64,000 bases of DNA, from assembly GCA_965228015.1 (NCBI GenBank), contig OZ245787.1, forward strand, positions 1,054,001 to 1,118,000, in the 5' to 3' direction. The DNA comes from SKKY01 sp965228015. Lineage in GTDB: Bacteria; Bacillota; Peptococcia; Peptococcales; SKKY01. Both the position numbers and the translations under genes were made by a program. Below, piece after piece: positions 45,634 to 54,545 of the stretch. The stretch's first letter is position 1. Every line of letters begins with the position of its first letter. The notes beneath the pieces are model-generated. The model ran no database searches and was not told the origin of the DNA. It worked only from the letters and a program-made list of their open reading frames with translations.

Positions 45634-46227
45634 GGACAGGTGGAAATCTAACAGATAAATATTGTGGCTTAGGTCTAGTAGGTTTTCCCAAAAAGCTACC
45701 GTTGGTCGCCCTTCCGGCAGTTTCCTTTTAAAGCCTTTCCTGCTTGTCGCCATTGGCAGAACTAGATCACCACTTAGACCACACTTTAATCCCTGAAAGA
45801 TCATACCTTGCGGTATATACTCTAGGAATTTTCCTCAGCGAATAGAGCTGCTTTCTAGCCTCTTTTGCATTAATTAAGTTTCAAAGCAATGAGTCACAAA
45901 CTGTGGCCACAATTTATTCCCCACTTAACTGCTTATCCGCATAAAACGCTCAAGGTAGGCTACACTACACCCGAGTTACCCCGGATGCAGGTTTAATCCC
46001 AAGCCATCCACTGTACACGGTGGCACAATACACGCACTTAGGTCTCCACGAAAACAGGGTCATCCCTGCATGCCATTGCAGGTAGCCCTCCAATCTTAAC
46101 TCCCAGCAGCAACCCCAGACTGGGCGTCCAAAGCCACCACCAGGAACTTCATCGATGTGCCCTTTAACGGATTTTTAAGCCCGCCTTCGAAAGCAGGTAT
46201 CCGACTAGAATAATACTCCACCTGTCC
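45634..46227 (-). ncRNA. ole: OLE RNA (Ornate Large Extremophilic)
   Basis: A 594-nt non-coding stretch, close to the roughly 600 nt known for OLE. Its ends form a perfect 11-bp closing helix, GGACAGGTGGA (46217-46227) with TCCACCTGTCC (45634-45644). It is markedly more GC-rich than its neighbours and full of local stems, for example ACCTGCAATGGCATGCAGG and GTATATACCGCAAGGTATG. No reading frame across it is convincing. Position is diagnostic: immediately upstream of oapA and dxs, downstream of xseA-xseB-ispA, within a run leading to recN. The alternatives (RNase P RNA, tmRNA) lack their conserved cores here. A covariance-model search was not possible. Confidence 0.88.
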
Positions 46228-46243
46228 TTATATCTTAATAATA

Positions 46244-46699
46244 TCATGCCATAAATATTGCAACAAGTATTCCTAATACCGCCCCGGCAAATACTTCCAC
46301 CGGAGAGTGTCCGATTAATTCTTTAAGACGCTCTTTTTTTATAGTATGTTCCTTGCTATATAAATCATGGACAATCTTATTTAAAACCTGTGCTTGTTTT
46401 CCAGCAGACCTTCTTACTCCCGCTGCATCATACATAACTATAGCTGCCAATGAAAAGGCAAGGGCAAACTCAGTAGAATCCAGTCCATGTTGGAATGCAA
46501 TCGCCGTAGCAAGAGATGTGACAAAAGCAGAATGGGAACTTGGCATTCCTCCTGCACCAATAATTCTAGTAAAGTCTACTTCTCTGTATCTAATCTTATC
46601 GATTATCAATTTTATACTCTGAGCAAGAAGCCAGGAAACCATTGTCACTGCAATTATGTGATTGTTAAATAAATCTGTAAAATTCAAATTCATCACCAT
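46244..46699 (-). CDS. DUF212 / divergent PAP2-family membrane protein
   Basis: 151 residues with about four helices. DUF212 (DivPAP2) motifs: GGMPSSHSAFVTSLATAIAF, SLAAIVMYDAAGVRRSAGKQAQVLN, LKELIGHSPVEVFAGAVLGI; SSHS and GHSP recall the PAP2/haloperoxidase active site. A role on undecaprenyl or other prenyl phosphates would fit the isoprenoid operon but is inference. It lies between ispA and the OLE RNA. An alternative ATG is at 46693. Confidence 0.87.
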   Translation of the reverse strand: MVMNLNFTDLFNNHIIAVTMVSWLLAQSIKLIIDKIRYREVDFTRIIGAGGMPSSHSAFVTSLATAIAFQHGLDSTEFALAFSLAAIVMYDAAGVRRSAGKQAQVLNKIVHDLYSKEHTIKKERLKELIGHSPVEVFAGAVLGILVAIFMA

Positions 46700-46702
46700 T
46701 TT

Positions 46703-47602
46703 TTATTTTTTTCTTGTTAATATATATTTTGCCAATTCCTCTAAATAATAATTATTAATATTTGCTTTTTTAAGAAACATTAGTGCATCCTTTACAGCCT
46801 TTTCAGCCATTTCTTTTGACTTCTCTAAGCCATAAATACTTGGGTACGTAAGCTTATCATTTTTTTCATCACTTCCGATATTTTTACCTAAAAGTTCCTG
46901 GTCACCGGATATATCAAGAATATCATCAGTAATCTGGAAAGCAATTCCAATTTTTTCTGCATAAACTGTAATATTAAAAAGTTCTTCTTCGCTGGCTCCA
47001 CCAATCAAAGCTCCGCTTCTTACAGAAGCCCTGATTAAATCTCCTGTTTTGTGAGCATGAATATATCTGAGTATATTTGGATCTTTTTCCGCCTCACCTT
47101 CAGATAAGATATCAACTACCTGGCCTCCAATCATTCCTCTGCTTCCAATTGCCTGAGCAATTTCACAATTAACCTGTAGTCTTCTTTTTAGCTTATCAGA
47201 ATCTTCTTCCCTGAGTGCTTCATAAGACAAAACTTGGAAAGCATGGGTTAATAAAGCATCCCCAGCAAGTATGGCCATTGCGCTTCCAAATACTTTATGA
47301 TTAGTTGCCATTCCTCTGCGCATATCGTCGTTATCTAAATCTGGATGATCATCATGTATCAGAGAATATGTGTGAATCAGCTCCAAAACACAAGCTGTAT
47401 TCATTATTTCTTTGGAAGAAGCTCCAAAAGCCTCCCCTGCAGCTAAAGATAAAATAGGTCTTAATCTTTTACCCCCGGCAAACACGCTGTATCTCATTGA
47501 TTCATGAATTATCTGGGGGATCTGCTCCTTGGGTTCAAGTATTTGATTAAGGGCTTCTTCAATTTCCAAGGTATATTTCTTAGTGTAATTTTTAAAATCC
47601 AT
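46703..47602 (-). CDS. ispA: Polyprenyl (farnesyl/geranylgeranyl) diphosphate synthase
   Basis: About 299 residues. First Asp-rich motif LIHDDHPDLDNDDMRRG and second DDILDISGD, plus GGKRLRP and HKTGDLI. The first motif has His-Pro-Asp-Leu where LPAMD is more usual, within family range. Start at ATG 47602 with AAAGGAG 6 nt upstream. Uses IPP/DMAPP made via dxs in the same operon. Confidence 0.95.
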   Translation of the reverse strand: MDFKNYTKKYTLEIEEALNQILEPKEQIPQIIHESMRYSVFAGGKRLRPILSLAAGEAFGASSKEIMNTACVLELIHTYSLIHDDHPDLDNDDMRRGMATNHKVFGSAMAILAGDALLTHAFQVLSYEALREEDSDKLKRRLQVNCEIAQAIGSRGMIGGQVVDILSEGEAEKDPNILRYIHAHKTGDLIRASVRSGALIGGASEEELFNITVYAEKIGIAFQITDDILDISGDQELLGKNIGSDEKNDKLTYPSIYGLEKSKEMAEKAVKDALMFLKKANINNYYLEELAKYILTRKK

Positions 47603-47603
47603 T

Positions 47604-47825
47604 CTATTCTCCTTTAAGTTGTGTAAACTCTGAGAGCTCATCTTCAATAAGTACTTTTACCTTTTCTTCAGCTTTTACTAACTCTGTTTTGCAATTTTTT
47701 ATCATTTCTATTCCTTGAGTAAAACAATCCAGACTCTTTTCAAGATCTATATCTCCCTGTTCAAGTAATGAAATTACTTTATCAAGCTTTTCCATGGATT
47801 CTTCAAAAGTATATTTTTTAGTCAT
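47604..47825 (-). CDS. xseB: Exodeoxyribonuclease VII small subunit
   Basis: 73 residues, family length. YTFEESMEKLDKVISLLEQGDIDLEKSLDCFTQGIEMIKNC is the canonical helical hairpin. ATG 47825 has GAGGTG 7 nt upstream. It overlaps the xseA end by 8 bp and forms the multi-copy partner of XseA. Confidence 0.96.
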   Translation of the reverse strand: MTKKYTFEESMEKLDKVISLLEQGDIDLEKSLDCFTQGIEMIKNCKTELVKAEEKVKVLIEDELSEFTQLKGE

Positions 47826-49023
47826 TCTCATTCACCTCGGTTACATTACAAATAATATTGCCTTTATGCAATTTTACTTTTATTTTTTCATTTTCTTTTA
47901 CACTACTTGCAGTTTTCACTATATTTCCTTTGTCATTAAAAGTTAAGGAGTACCCTCTAGATAGTATTTTTAATGGACTCAGGAGGTCTGTTTTACCACC
48001 TGCTGTTTCCAGGATGTTATTTTTCTCTTTTAGTAAATTTAATTGTCTGTGGACAAGTTTTTCCCGAAGATATTCAAGCTGGAGATTTTTATTTTCCCAC
48101 ATTTTCTCAGGGGATATGAATATTTTTCTCTTTAGGATTTCATCTAATCTTTTTTTCTTTGTATTTAATAAAGTATCAATTGACTTTTTAAGTCTTCTTT
48201 CTTTCTGCCAAAGCATATCTTCCAGATCTTTTTTATTTGGTACCGCCAGTTCTGCTGCCATTGAAGGAGTTGCAGCTCTTAAGTCTGCAGTGAAATCTGA
48301 AAGAGTAAAGTCTGTTTCATGGCCAACGGCACTTATAATGGGTATGGGACTTTGGCTTATTTTTCGGACAACAATTTCTTCATTAAAGGGCCATAAGTCT
48401 TCAATAGTACCTCCACCTCTGCCTGTAATGATTACTTCCGGGTTAAATTCAATTATTTTTCCCAAAGCCTGGACAATGGACTCCGCCGCTCCCGTACCCT
48501 GAACTAAGGCAGATACAAGAATAATTTCAGTACTTGGCATTCTTCTTTTTATTACGGTAATAATATCCCTGATAGCTGCTCCTGTTGGAGAAGTTACGAT
48601 ACCTACTCTTTTTGGAAAAAAAGGAAGGCTCCTTTTTCTTTCATCAGCAAAAAGACCTTCCTCGGTTAATTTTTTCTTGAGTTTTTCATATTTTTCATAT
48701 AGATCTCCAATACCATCCTCTACCATTTCCTGAACATAAAGCTGATATTGACCACCTTTTTCATATATAGAAACATATCCCATTATAATAACTCTTTGTC
48801 CATTTGAAGGACTAAAGCGAACACGACCAGCTCTTGAACGAAATATCACACACTTGATTGAGCCTGTATCATCCTTTATTGTAAAATACAGATGCCCTGA
48901 AGAGCAGTTTATAAAATTGGAAATTTCACCCTTGAGCCAGAAATTAGACAATAAAGGATCATTTTCCAATGTGTTTTTTATATATTGATTTATTTCACTC
49001 ACGGAAAAAATATGTTCAGACAT
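47818..49023 (-). CDS. xseA: Exodeoxyribonuclease VII large subunit
   Basis: 401 residues. N-terminal OB fold (FSVSEINQYIKNTLENDPLLSNFWLKGEISNF, SSGHLYFTIKDDTGSIKCVIF), catalytic domain with VGIVTSPTGAAIRDII, GRGGGTIEDLWPFNEE, SAVGHETDFTLSDFTADLRAATPS, coiled coil, and C-terminal ILSRGYSLTFN. Degrades single-stranded DNA with XseB. Frame intact. Confidence 0.97.
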   Translation of the reverse strand: MSEHIFSVSEINQYIKNTLENDPLLSNFWLKGEISNFINCSSGHLYFTIKDDTGSIKCVIFRSRAGRVRFSPSNGQRVIIMGYVSIYEKGGQYQLYVQEMVEDGIGDLYEKYEKLKKKLTEEGLFADERKRSLPFFPKRVGIVTSPTGAAIRDIITVIKRRMPSTEIILVSALVQGTGAAESIVQALGKIIEFNPEVIITGRGGGTIEDLWPFNEEIVVRKISQSPIPIISAVGHETDFTLSDFTADLRAATPSMAAELAVPNKKDLEDMLWQKERRLKKSIDTLLNTKKKRLDEILKRKIFISPEKMWENKNLQLEYLREKLVHRQLNLLKEKNNILETAGGKTDLLSPLKILSRGYSLTFNDKGNIVKTASSVKENEKIKVKLHKGNIICNVTEVNEND

Positions 49024-49033
49024 GGTTTCAACC

Positions 49034-50431
49034 TTACTTTTTCTTATTTTTTATATATTCGTCGATGGCTCTGGCAGCTTTTTTACCAGCTCCCATTGCA
49101 AGTATTACTGTTGCAGCTCCTGTAACAATGTCTCCTCCAGCAAAAACTCCTGGTATTGATGTAATTCCAGTTTCCTCAGATGCCTTTATAGTACCTTTTT
49201 TATTAAGTTCCAGGCTTTCTGTGGTTCTTGTTACAAGAGGATTTGGACCTTGTCCGATAGTCATAATTACTGAATCCACTTCCATTTCAAACTCTGAACC
49301 AGGAATCTCTATTGGAGTTTGTCTTCCTGAAGCATCAGGCTCTCCTAATTCATAACGGACACATTTAATTTTTGATACTTTTCCTGTTTCATCTCCAATA
49401 ATTTCTATAGGACTTACAAGAAGATTAAAAATTACTTCTTCTTCTTCCGCGTGCTCAAGTTCTTCCACTCTGGCTGGCATTTCTTTTCTGGATCTTCTGT
49501 AAATAATATGTGATTCTTCTGCCCCTAATCTCAAAGCGGTTCTGGCAGCATCCATTGCTACGTTCCCTGCACCAACAACAGCAACTTTCTTACCTACTTT
49601 TATTGGAGTACAGGCATTGGGGAATTCATAGGCACACATTAGATTTGTTCTGGTTAAAAATTCGTTAGCTGAATAAACACCATTTAAATTTTCTCCAGGA
49701 ATATCCATAAAATATGGCAGCCCTGCTCCTGTTGAAATATAAACAGCGTCAAAACCATTTTCAAGAAGTTCTTCTACTGTAAATAATTTACCAATAACAT
49801 TACCTGTTTTAATTGTTACCCCAGACATTTCGATTTGTGCAATTTCTCTTCTAACTATCTCTTTTGGTAATCTGAATTCAGGTATTCCATACATCAATAC
49901 TCCCCCTGGAGTATGAAGAGCTTCAAAAACAGTTACTTTATAACCCATTTTTGCCAGGTCACCAGCACAAGTTAATCCGGAAGGACCTGCACCAATTACA
50001 GCAACCTTCTCTCCCTGGGGCATATTCTCTGGCAATTCATCTTTAACATTTTTTCTTGCCCAGTCTGCAACGTATCTCTCAAGTCTTCCAATTGCAATTG
50101 GAAGACCTTTCTTTTGAAGAATACAGCTGTCTTCACACTGCACCTCCTGGGGGCAGACTCTGCCACAAACTGCAGGAAAATTATTTTTATTCTTTAATAT
50201 TTTATATGCTTCCGGAAGATTTCCTTTAACAATTTCCTGAATAAATTCAGGAATATCTATTTCTACAGGACAGCCTTTAACACAAAATCTTGCTTTACAA
50301 TTTAAACATCTTTTTGCTTCTTCCAGAGCTGCCGCATCATCATATCCTAAAGCAACTTCATCAAAATTATTTCTTCTGATTTCCGGGTCTTGTAATGGCA
50401 TATCTTGTCTTTCACCTATTTGTTTTGACAA
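49034..50431 (-). CDS. nfnB: NfnB / glutamate synthase small-subunit-like flavoprotein
   Basis: 465 residues. N-terminal [4Fe-4S] ligands CLNCKARFCVKGCPVEIDIPEF and CGRVCPQEVQCEDSC, FAD-binding AVIGAGPSGLTCAGDLAKMG, NADP-binding VVGAGNVAMDAARTALRLG, and a C-terminal FAD motif GVFAGGDIVTGAATVILAM. Paired with nfnA it fits the electron-bifurcating NADH-dependent ferredoxin:NADP oxidoreductase of anaerobes (also annotated GltA or SudA). TTG start with GGAGG. Overlaps nfnA by 16 bp. Confidence 0.92.
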   Translation of the reverse strand: MSKQIGERQDMPLQDPEIRRNNFDEVALGYDDAAALEEAKRCLNCKARFCVKGCPVEIDIPEFIQEIVKGNLPEAYKILKNKNNFPAVCGRVCPQEVQCEDSCILQKKGLPIAIGRLERYVADWARKNVKDELPENMPQGEKVAVIGAGPSGLTCAGDLAKMGYKVTVFEALHTPGGVLMYGIPEFRLPKEIVRREIAQIEMSGVTIKTGNVIGKLFTVEELLENGFDAVYISTGAGLPYFMDIPGENLNGVYSANEFLTRTNLMCAYEFPNACTPIKVGKKVAVVGAGNVAMDAARTALRLGAEESHIIYRRSRKEMPARVEELEHAEEEEVIFNLLVSPIEIIGDETGKVSKIKCVRYELGEPDASGRQTPIEIPGSEFEMEVDSVIMTIGQGPNPLVTRTTESLELNKKGTIKASEETGITSIPGVFAGGDIVTGAATVILAMGAGKKAARAIDEYIKNKKK

Positions 50432-51270
50432 CTACATCCACCTCCATGACTATGTCCGTAATGTTTTATTTCAAGTGCAGATTTTTCTTCATCTTTGTAG
50501 TAAGAGAGTCTCCTTACTGCAAGGTCAAAATCTACTAAGTGGCCGTCAAATTCAGGGCCATCTACACAAGCAAACTTTGTTTCATTTCCTACAGAAACTC
50601 TGCAGGCTCCACACATTCCTGTACCATCAACCATAATTGGATTCATGCTTACAATAGTTTTAATTTTATCTCTGGTTAAATTGGCTACTGCCTTCATCAT
50701 TGGAATCGGACCAATTGCCCAAACTCTGTCTATTTTTTCTTTTTCCATTAATTCATTTAGTATATCTGTAACAAAACCTTTTCTGCCTTTTGAACCATCA
50801 TCTGTAGCAATATGAAGTTCATCGCTGACTTCTGCCATTCTGTCTTCCCACATTAAAAGATCTGAGTTTCTTGCACCAATAATACTGATAATTTTATTTC
50901 CTGCTGCTTTAAGAGCCTTGGCAATAGGATATACCGGAGCTATTCCAACGCCTCCCCCTACCATAACTATTGTTCCAAAGTTTTCCACCTCACTTAGTTC
51001 CCCTAAAGGACCTGTGAAATCCATAACTTCATCCCCAACCTCAAGTTCAGCTATTTTTTCAGTTGAAACGCCGATTGCTGCAAATACAATGGTTACTGTT
51101 CCTTCTTCTGAATCAAAATCTGCAACAGTTAATGGTATTCTTTCACCTTTTTCTGAAACTTTAATTATCAGGAAATGTCCTGCCTGGGCCTTTTTAGCAA
51201 AATCAGGAGCACTGATTTTCATTTCGTAAAGACCTTCAGCTAAAACTTTCTTTTCTAGCACTTTATACAA
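50416..51270 (-). CDS. nfnA: NfnA / ferredoxin-NADP reductase alpha subunit
   Basis: About 284 residues. Ferredoxin-reductase-type FAD domain (GHFLIIKVSEKGERIPLTV), NAD domain (VGGGVGIAPVYPIAKALKAAG), and C-terminal [2Fe-2S] site CGACRVSVGNETKFACVDGPEFDG. TTG 51270 is 7 nt after GGGGGAG and better than TTG 51294. The tail HGGGCSCQNK has extra cysteines. Partner of nfnB; moves electrons between NADH, ferredoxin and NADP. Confidence 0.92.
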   Translation of the reverse strand: MYKVLEKKVLAEGLYEMKISAPDFAKKAQAGHFLIIKVSEKGERIPLTVADFDSEEGTVTIVFAAIGVSTEKIAELEVGDEVMDFTGPLGELSEVENFGTIVMVGGGVGIAPVYPIAKALKAAGNKIISIIGARNSDLLMWEDRMAEVSDELHIATDDGSKGRKGFVTDILNELMEKEKIDRVWAIGPIPMMKAVANLTRDKIKTIVSMNPIMVDGTGMCGACRVSVGNETKFACVDGPEFDGHLVDFDLAVRRLSYYKDEEKSALEIKHYGHSHGGGCSCQNK

Positions 51271-51283
51271 AAAACTCTCCCCC

Positions 51284-51682
51284 TTAGTTTTCAAGTTCCT
51301 TTACAACCTGAGCCAGAATCCCGTTAATAAATTTATATGCCTCTTCTGTGCTAAATGTTTTTGCTAATTCAACAGCTTCATTAATACTAACCTTGTAAGG
51401 AATTTTTTCCATAAAATGGATTTCGTAAATTGCCATTCTTAAAATATTTCTGTCAATATTTGAGAATCTGTTTATGTCCCATTCTTTGGAGTGTTTTTTG
51501 ATTATTTCATCAACAAATTCCAAATTTTCCTTTACTCCCTGAACTAGTTCAATTGATAAAGAAATTGGCTTAACATCATCATTTTCATATCTATCCATTA
51601 AAGCTTCTTTAGGTTCAGCGTTAATAACATCCATTTGATACAGGGCAACAAGGGCTCTTTCCCTGGCTTCTCTCTTAACCAC
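51284..51682 (-). CDS. nusB: Transcription antitermination factor NusB
   Basis: 132 residues, all helical: REARERALVALYQMD, NIDRNILRMAIYEIHFMEKIPYKVSINEAVELAK and FINGILAQVVKEL. Works in rRNA antitermination with S10. GTG start with AGGAGTG. First gene after a terminator-like stem. Confidence 0.96.
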   Translation of the reverse strand: MVKREARERALVALYQMDVINAEPKEALMDRYENDDVKPISLSIELVQGVKENLEFVDEIIKKHSKEWDINRFSNIDRNILRMAIYEIHFMEKIPYKVSINEAVELAKTFSTEEAYKFINGILAQVVKELEN

Positions 51683-51697
51683 TTTTTCACTCCTATC

Positions 51698-51723
51698 GAA
51701 AAAAGCCCTTTATTAAAAAGGGC
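51698..51723 (-). terminator. Terminator between the Asp23-family gene and nusB
   Basis: GCCCTTTTTAATAAAGGGC stem-loop (51705-51723) followed by TTTTTTCG on the minus strand. Confidence 0.75.
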
Positions 51724-51761
51724 ACATTTTGTTAAAAATTATTTATCTCTCTTTGTGCTGT

Positions 51762-52031
51762 TTAAAATTGTATTTCCATAACATTAATATCTACACTTGC
51801 AACTTTAATATTATAACACTCTTCAATCTCTTCCTTAATTTTTCTTTGAGCCATTTGGGCTATTTTAGGAATAGGATATCCAATTTTTGTTTTTATAAAA
51901 ATTTCAAGGCGGACTTCTTTTTCATTAATTTCATCAATATTTATACCTTTTGATACAGTTTCTTCAACTCCATCAATAGTGAGAAGAATATCTTTTGTTT
52001 TTTTCAAGATATTACTTTTAAGCTCTTTCAA
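51762..52031 (-). CDS. Asp23/Gls24-family protein (YqhY/AmaP-like)
   Basis: 89 residues. Asp23-type core: TIDGVEETVSKGINID, VRLEIFIKTKIGYPIPKIAQMAQRKIKEEIEECYNI, VASVDINVMEIQF. Homologues near nusB and efp in Firmicutes (YqhY) relate to lipid metabolism or stress, mechanism unclear. TTG start within the 3' end of efp (14-bp overlap), so coupled. Confidence 0.85.
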   Translation of the reverse strand: MKELKSNILKKTKDILLTIDGVEETVSKGINIDEINEKEVRLEIFIKTKIGYPIPKIAQMAQRKIKEEIEECYNIKVASVDINVMEIQF

Positions 52032-52575
52032 CGTACAAACCTGTCCTTGTATCTACCTTGATTTTTTCTCCTTCATTTACAAAGAATGGAACCTGAACCG
52101 TAATACCAGTCTGAAGTTTTGCTGGCTTAGTTCCCCCTGTAGCAGTATCACCCTTTATTCCTGGCTCTGTTTCTACAACTTCAAGAATAACAGTGTTTGG
52201 TACATCAAGAGCGATGATCTCTCTCTGATAAAACGCTACTGTACAGTCCATGTTTTCAATAAGGAATTTTTCTGCTCCATCAAGTTTTGCTGTTGAAACA
52301 TTTATTTGTTCAAATGATTCGTTATCCATGAAAACATAGCTTTCTCCATCGTCATAAAGGTATTGCATTTCTTTTCTTTCAATTGGAGCTTTTGGAAGTT
52401 TTTCTCCTGCTCTGAATGTTTTTTCTGTTGTTGAACCAGATCTTAAATTTCTAAGTTTAGCTCTAACAAAAGCAGCACCTTTTCCCGGCTTAACGTGTTG
52501 GAACTCTACAACCTGAAAAGGATCTCCATTAATTTCAATTGTAAGACCAGTTTTAAAATCATTTGTCGAAACCAT
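52018..52575 (-). CDS. efp: Elongation factor P
   Basis: 185 residues from ATG 52575 (GGGTGG upstream). Relieves ribosome stalling at polyproline. NDFKTGLTIEINGDPFQVVEFQHVKPGKGAAFVRAKLRNL contains the modifiable loop lysine; the OB domains end IKVDTRTGLYVERA. The gene follows pepQ, as in many Firmicutes. Confidence 0.97.
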   Translation of the reverse strand: MVSTNDFKTGLTIEINGDPFQVVEFQHVKPGKGAAFVRAKLRNLRSGSTTEKTFRAGEKLPKAPIERKEMQYLYDDGESYVFMDNESFEQINVSTAKLDGAEKFLIENMDCTVAFYQREIIALDVPNTVILEVVETEPGIKGDTATGGTKPAKLQTGITVQVPFFVNEGEKIKVDTRTGLYVERA

Positions 52576-52605
52576 TAATTCATCCACCCTTTTTATTTTT
52601 TTGAT

Positions 52606-53688
52606 TTAAAGAATAATTAAGTCTTTTTCCATTTCTGTAAGGTTTTCAATCCCGTCTTTTTTTACTACAACCAAATCTTCAATTCTTAATCCAAAAGAGT
52701 CTGGAATATATATTCCTGGCTCAACTGTCATAATCATATTTTCCTCAAGAAAATCTTTGGATAAAGGAGAAAAAGACGGTGCTTCATGTACTTCTATTCC
52801 GAGACTATGTCCCAAACCATGACCGAAATATTGACCATAGCCTTCAGATTCGATAATATCTCTGCTAATTTTATCGATATCTTTGGTAGCTTTCCCTGCT
52901 TTTATTTCATTTAAAGCTGCATTTTGAGCTTTCAATACTATATTATATATTTTTCTTTTATATTCTTCAACATTTCCAACTGCAAAAGTTCTTGTCATGT
53001 CTGAGCAATATCCAAAATATTTGCAACCCATATCAATTGTAACAAAATCTCCATCCAGAATTTTATTATCTGATGGAACTGCATGGGGAAGTGACCCTCT
53101 CTTCCCCGCTGCAACAATTGTTTTAAAAGCCAAGTCTTCAGCTCCAAAATCGAAAAGAAAATTATCCAGGATACGCTGAATTTTAATTTCTTTTTCATCT
53201 TTTCGAATAAAATTCATTGTTTCTCTAAGAGCTCTTTCAGATATTTTTTGTGCCTCTTTAATAAAAGATATTTCCTGCTCATCTTTTATCATACGTAATT
53301 TTTCCACCCAACCTTCTGATGGATGTAAGGTTATATTCTTATTCAATTCTTCTGAAAGTGATTTATATTCAAAATAGGTAATGTCATTAATTTCAAATCC
53401 CATTTTTATATTTGACTGATAACCAATAATTTTGTTTATTGAGTAAGATATACTTTTTCTTTCCATGTCAAGGACTTGAAAAAGACCCTTTAATTCTTTT
53501 TCAGCCACTTCTAAATATCTGAAATCAGTAATGAAAAAGGCTTCTTCTTTATGAATAAGAATCCAGGCATTGGAACTTTTTAAGCCAAATAAATAAAAAA
53601 CATTATTTTGATTCTTTACCAAAAAACTCTCTATTCCTTCTTCCTTCATTAAAGACATAAGCTTTACAATTCTATTATTTCTGTTCAT
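52606..53688 (-). CDS. pepQ: Xaa-Pro aminopeptidase/dipeptidase (M24)
   Basis: 360 residues, pita-bread metallopeptidase. Metal ligands: TIDMGCKYFGYCSDMTRTF (two Asp), GHGLGHSLGIEVHE (His), MTVEPGIYIP (Glu), LRIEDLVVV (Glu). N-terminal creatinase-like domain (MKEEGIESFLVKNQNNVFYLFG). Cytosolic. Placed between aroQ (14-bp overlap) and efp. Confidence 0.93.
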   Translation of the reverse strand: MNRNNRIVKLMSLMKEEGIESFLVKNQNNVFYLFGLKSSNAWILIHKEEAFFITDFRYLEVAEKELKGLFQVLDMERKSISYSINKIIGYQSNIKMGFEINDITYFEYKSLSEELNKNITLHPSEGWVEKLRMIKDEQEISFIKEAQKISERALRETMNFIRKDEKEIKIQRILDNFLFDFGAEDLAFKTIVAAGKRGSLPHAVPSDNKILDGDFVTIDMGCKYFGYCSDMTRTFAVGNVEEYKRKIYNIVLKAQNAALNEIKAGKATKDIDKISRDIIESEGYGQYFGHGLGHSLGIEVHEAPSFSPLSKDFLEENMIMTVEPGIYIPDSFGLRIEDLVVVKKDGIENLTEMEKDLIIL

Positions 53689-54118
53689 TTTCTTTTTCCA
53701 TATTAATAAAGTCTACAGCCATTAAATACCCCAGATAACCAAAACCTGTAATTTGTCCCCGACATACGGGAGCAACTACTGATTTTTTTCTAAATTCTTC
53801 TCTGGCATAAATATGACTTAAATGAACCTCAATAAACTTTGAAGGAACTGATTCAATAGCATCCCTTATTGCAATACTATAATGGGTAAAAGCACCAGGA
53901 TTAATAATTACACATTCTGCCCAATTGCCACTGTCGTGAATTTTATCAATTATTTCTCCCTCATGATTACTTTGAAAAAACTCAAAATCATATCCGTAAG
54001 CTTTCCCATGTTCAGAAATCTTTTCAGTTATATTTTCCAAAGACATTTTTCCATAAACAAGAGGATCTCTTTTCCCAAGCACATTTAAGTTTGGTCCATT
54101 AATTACCAAAATTTTCAT
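53675..54118 (-). CDS. aroQ: 3-dehydroquinate dehydratase, type II
   Basis: 147 residues. Third step of the shikimate pathway. ILVINGPNLNVLGKRDPLVYG, FQSNHEGEIIDKIHD, VIINPGAFTHYSIAIRDAI, EVHLSHIYAREEFRKKS and GQITGFG carry the catalytic Tyr, Asn and His residues. AGGAGG precedes the ATG. Frame intact. Confidence 0.97.
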   Translation of the reverse strand: MKILVINGPNLNVLGKRDPLVYGKMSLENITEKISEHGKAYGYDFEFFQSNHEGEIIDKIHDSGNWAECVIINPGAFTHYSIAIRDAIESVPSKFIEVHLSHIYAREEFRKKSVVAPVCRGQITGFGYLGYLMAVDFINMEKENEQK

Positions 54119-54144
54119 TCTACCACCTCCTGATTTTTTCTTTT

Positions 54145-54545
54145 TTAAAATATATCACAGGAAGTCCCTAAATGTAAGGGTTGCCACATTTTCTTTTCAA
54201 TTATTTCAGGATGCAATTCCTGACTAATCAGAACCTTGCTTTCAACTTTTGTTTTTCCTTTCTCGCAAGTCCCTGAGGATTCAACAAAATATTCTTCCTC
54301 CCTTATCTTTTCTATCTTTATGCTAATCTCCCCTGATTCCTCAGAAAAAAATATAAGCCAGGTGATTCATTATTATATATTTTACTTAAAGCAATTTCTA
54401 AGCCTGATTCTGCAAAGATTCTTGACTTTTCCTTACTTAAATATAACTTTTCTTCATCAACACTTTTCAAAAATTCATTCATCACTCCCCCTGCTGATAT
54501 ATTTATAAGTAAAAAAAGAACTATAAAATAACTAATTTTTATCAT
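54145..54545 (-). pseudogene. PilX-like minor pilin gene, single-base frameshift
   Basis: From ATG 54545 the frame gives a signal-anchor helix (MIKISYFIVLFLLINISAGG) and FAESGLEIALSKIYNNESPG, similar to PilX-type assembly proteins. It shifts in a run of seven T on the coding strand near 54347 (eight would restore it), continuing as SEEDSGEIS-like sequence (FSEESGEISIKIEKI, SSGTCEKGKTKVESKVLIS) to the stop at 54145. Last gene of the pilus locus. Family assignment is tentative. Confidence 0.6.

Noticed and set aside
45604..45804. A 66-codon open frame on the minus strand inside the 45.6-46.2 kb region
   Set aside because: It has no ribosome-binding site, its composition follows the structured RNA, and it overlaps the OLE 3' end including the closing helix.
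45634..46227. RNase P RNA or tmRNA as the identity of the large structured RNA
   Set aside because: I saw neither the conserved RNase P core (GAGGAAAGUC-like) nor a tmRNA tag frame with tRNA-like ends; length and operon position fit OLE.
47858..48502. A 214-codon plus-strand frame opposite xseA
   Set aside because: Antisense shadow of an intact conserved gene; hydrophobic composition reflects complement of charged codons.
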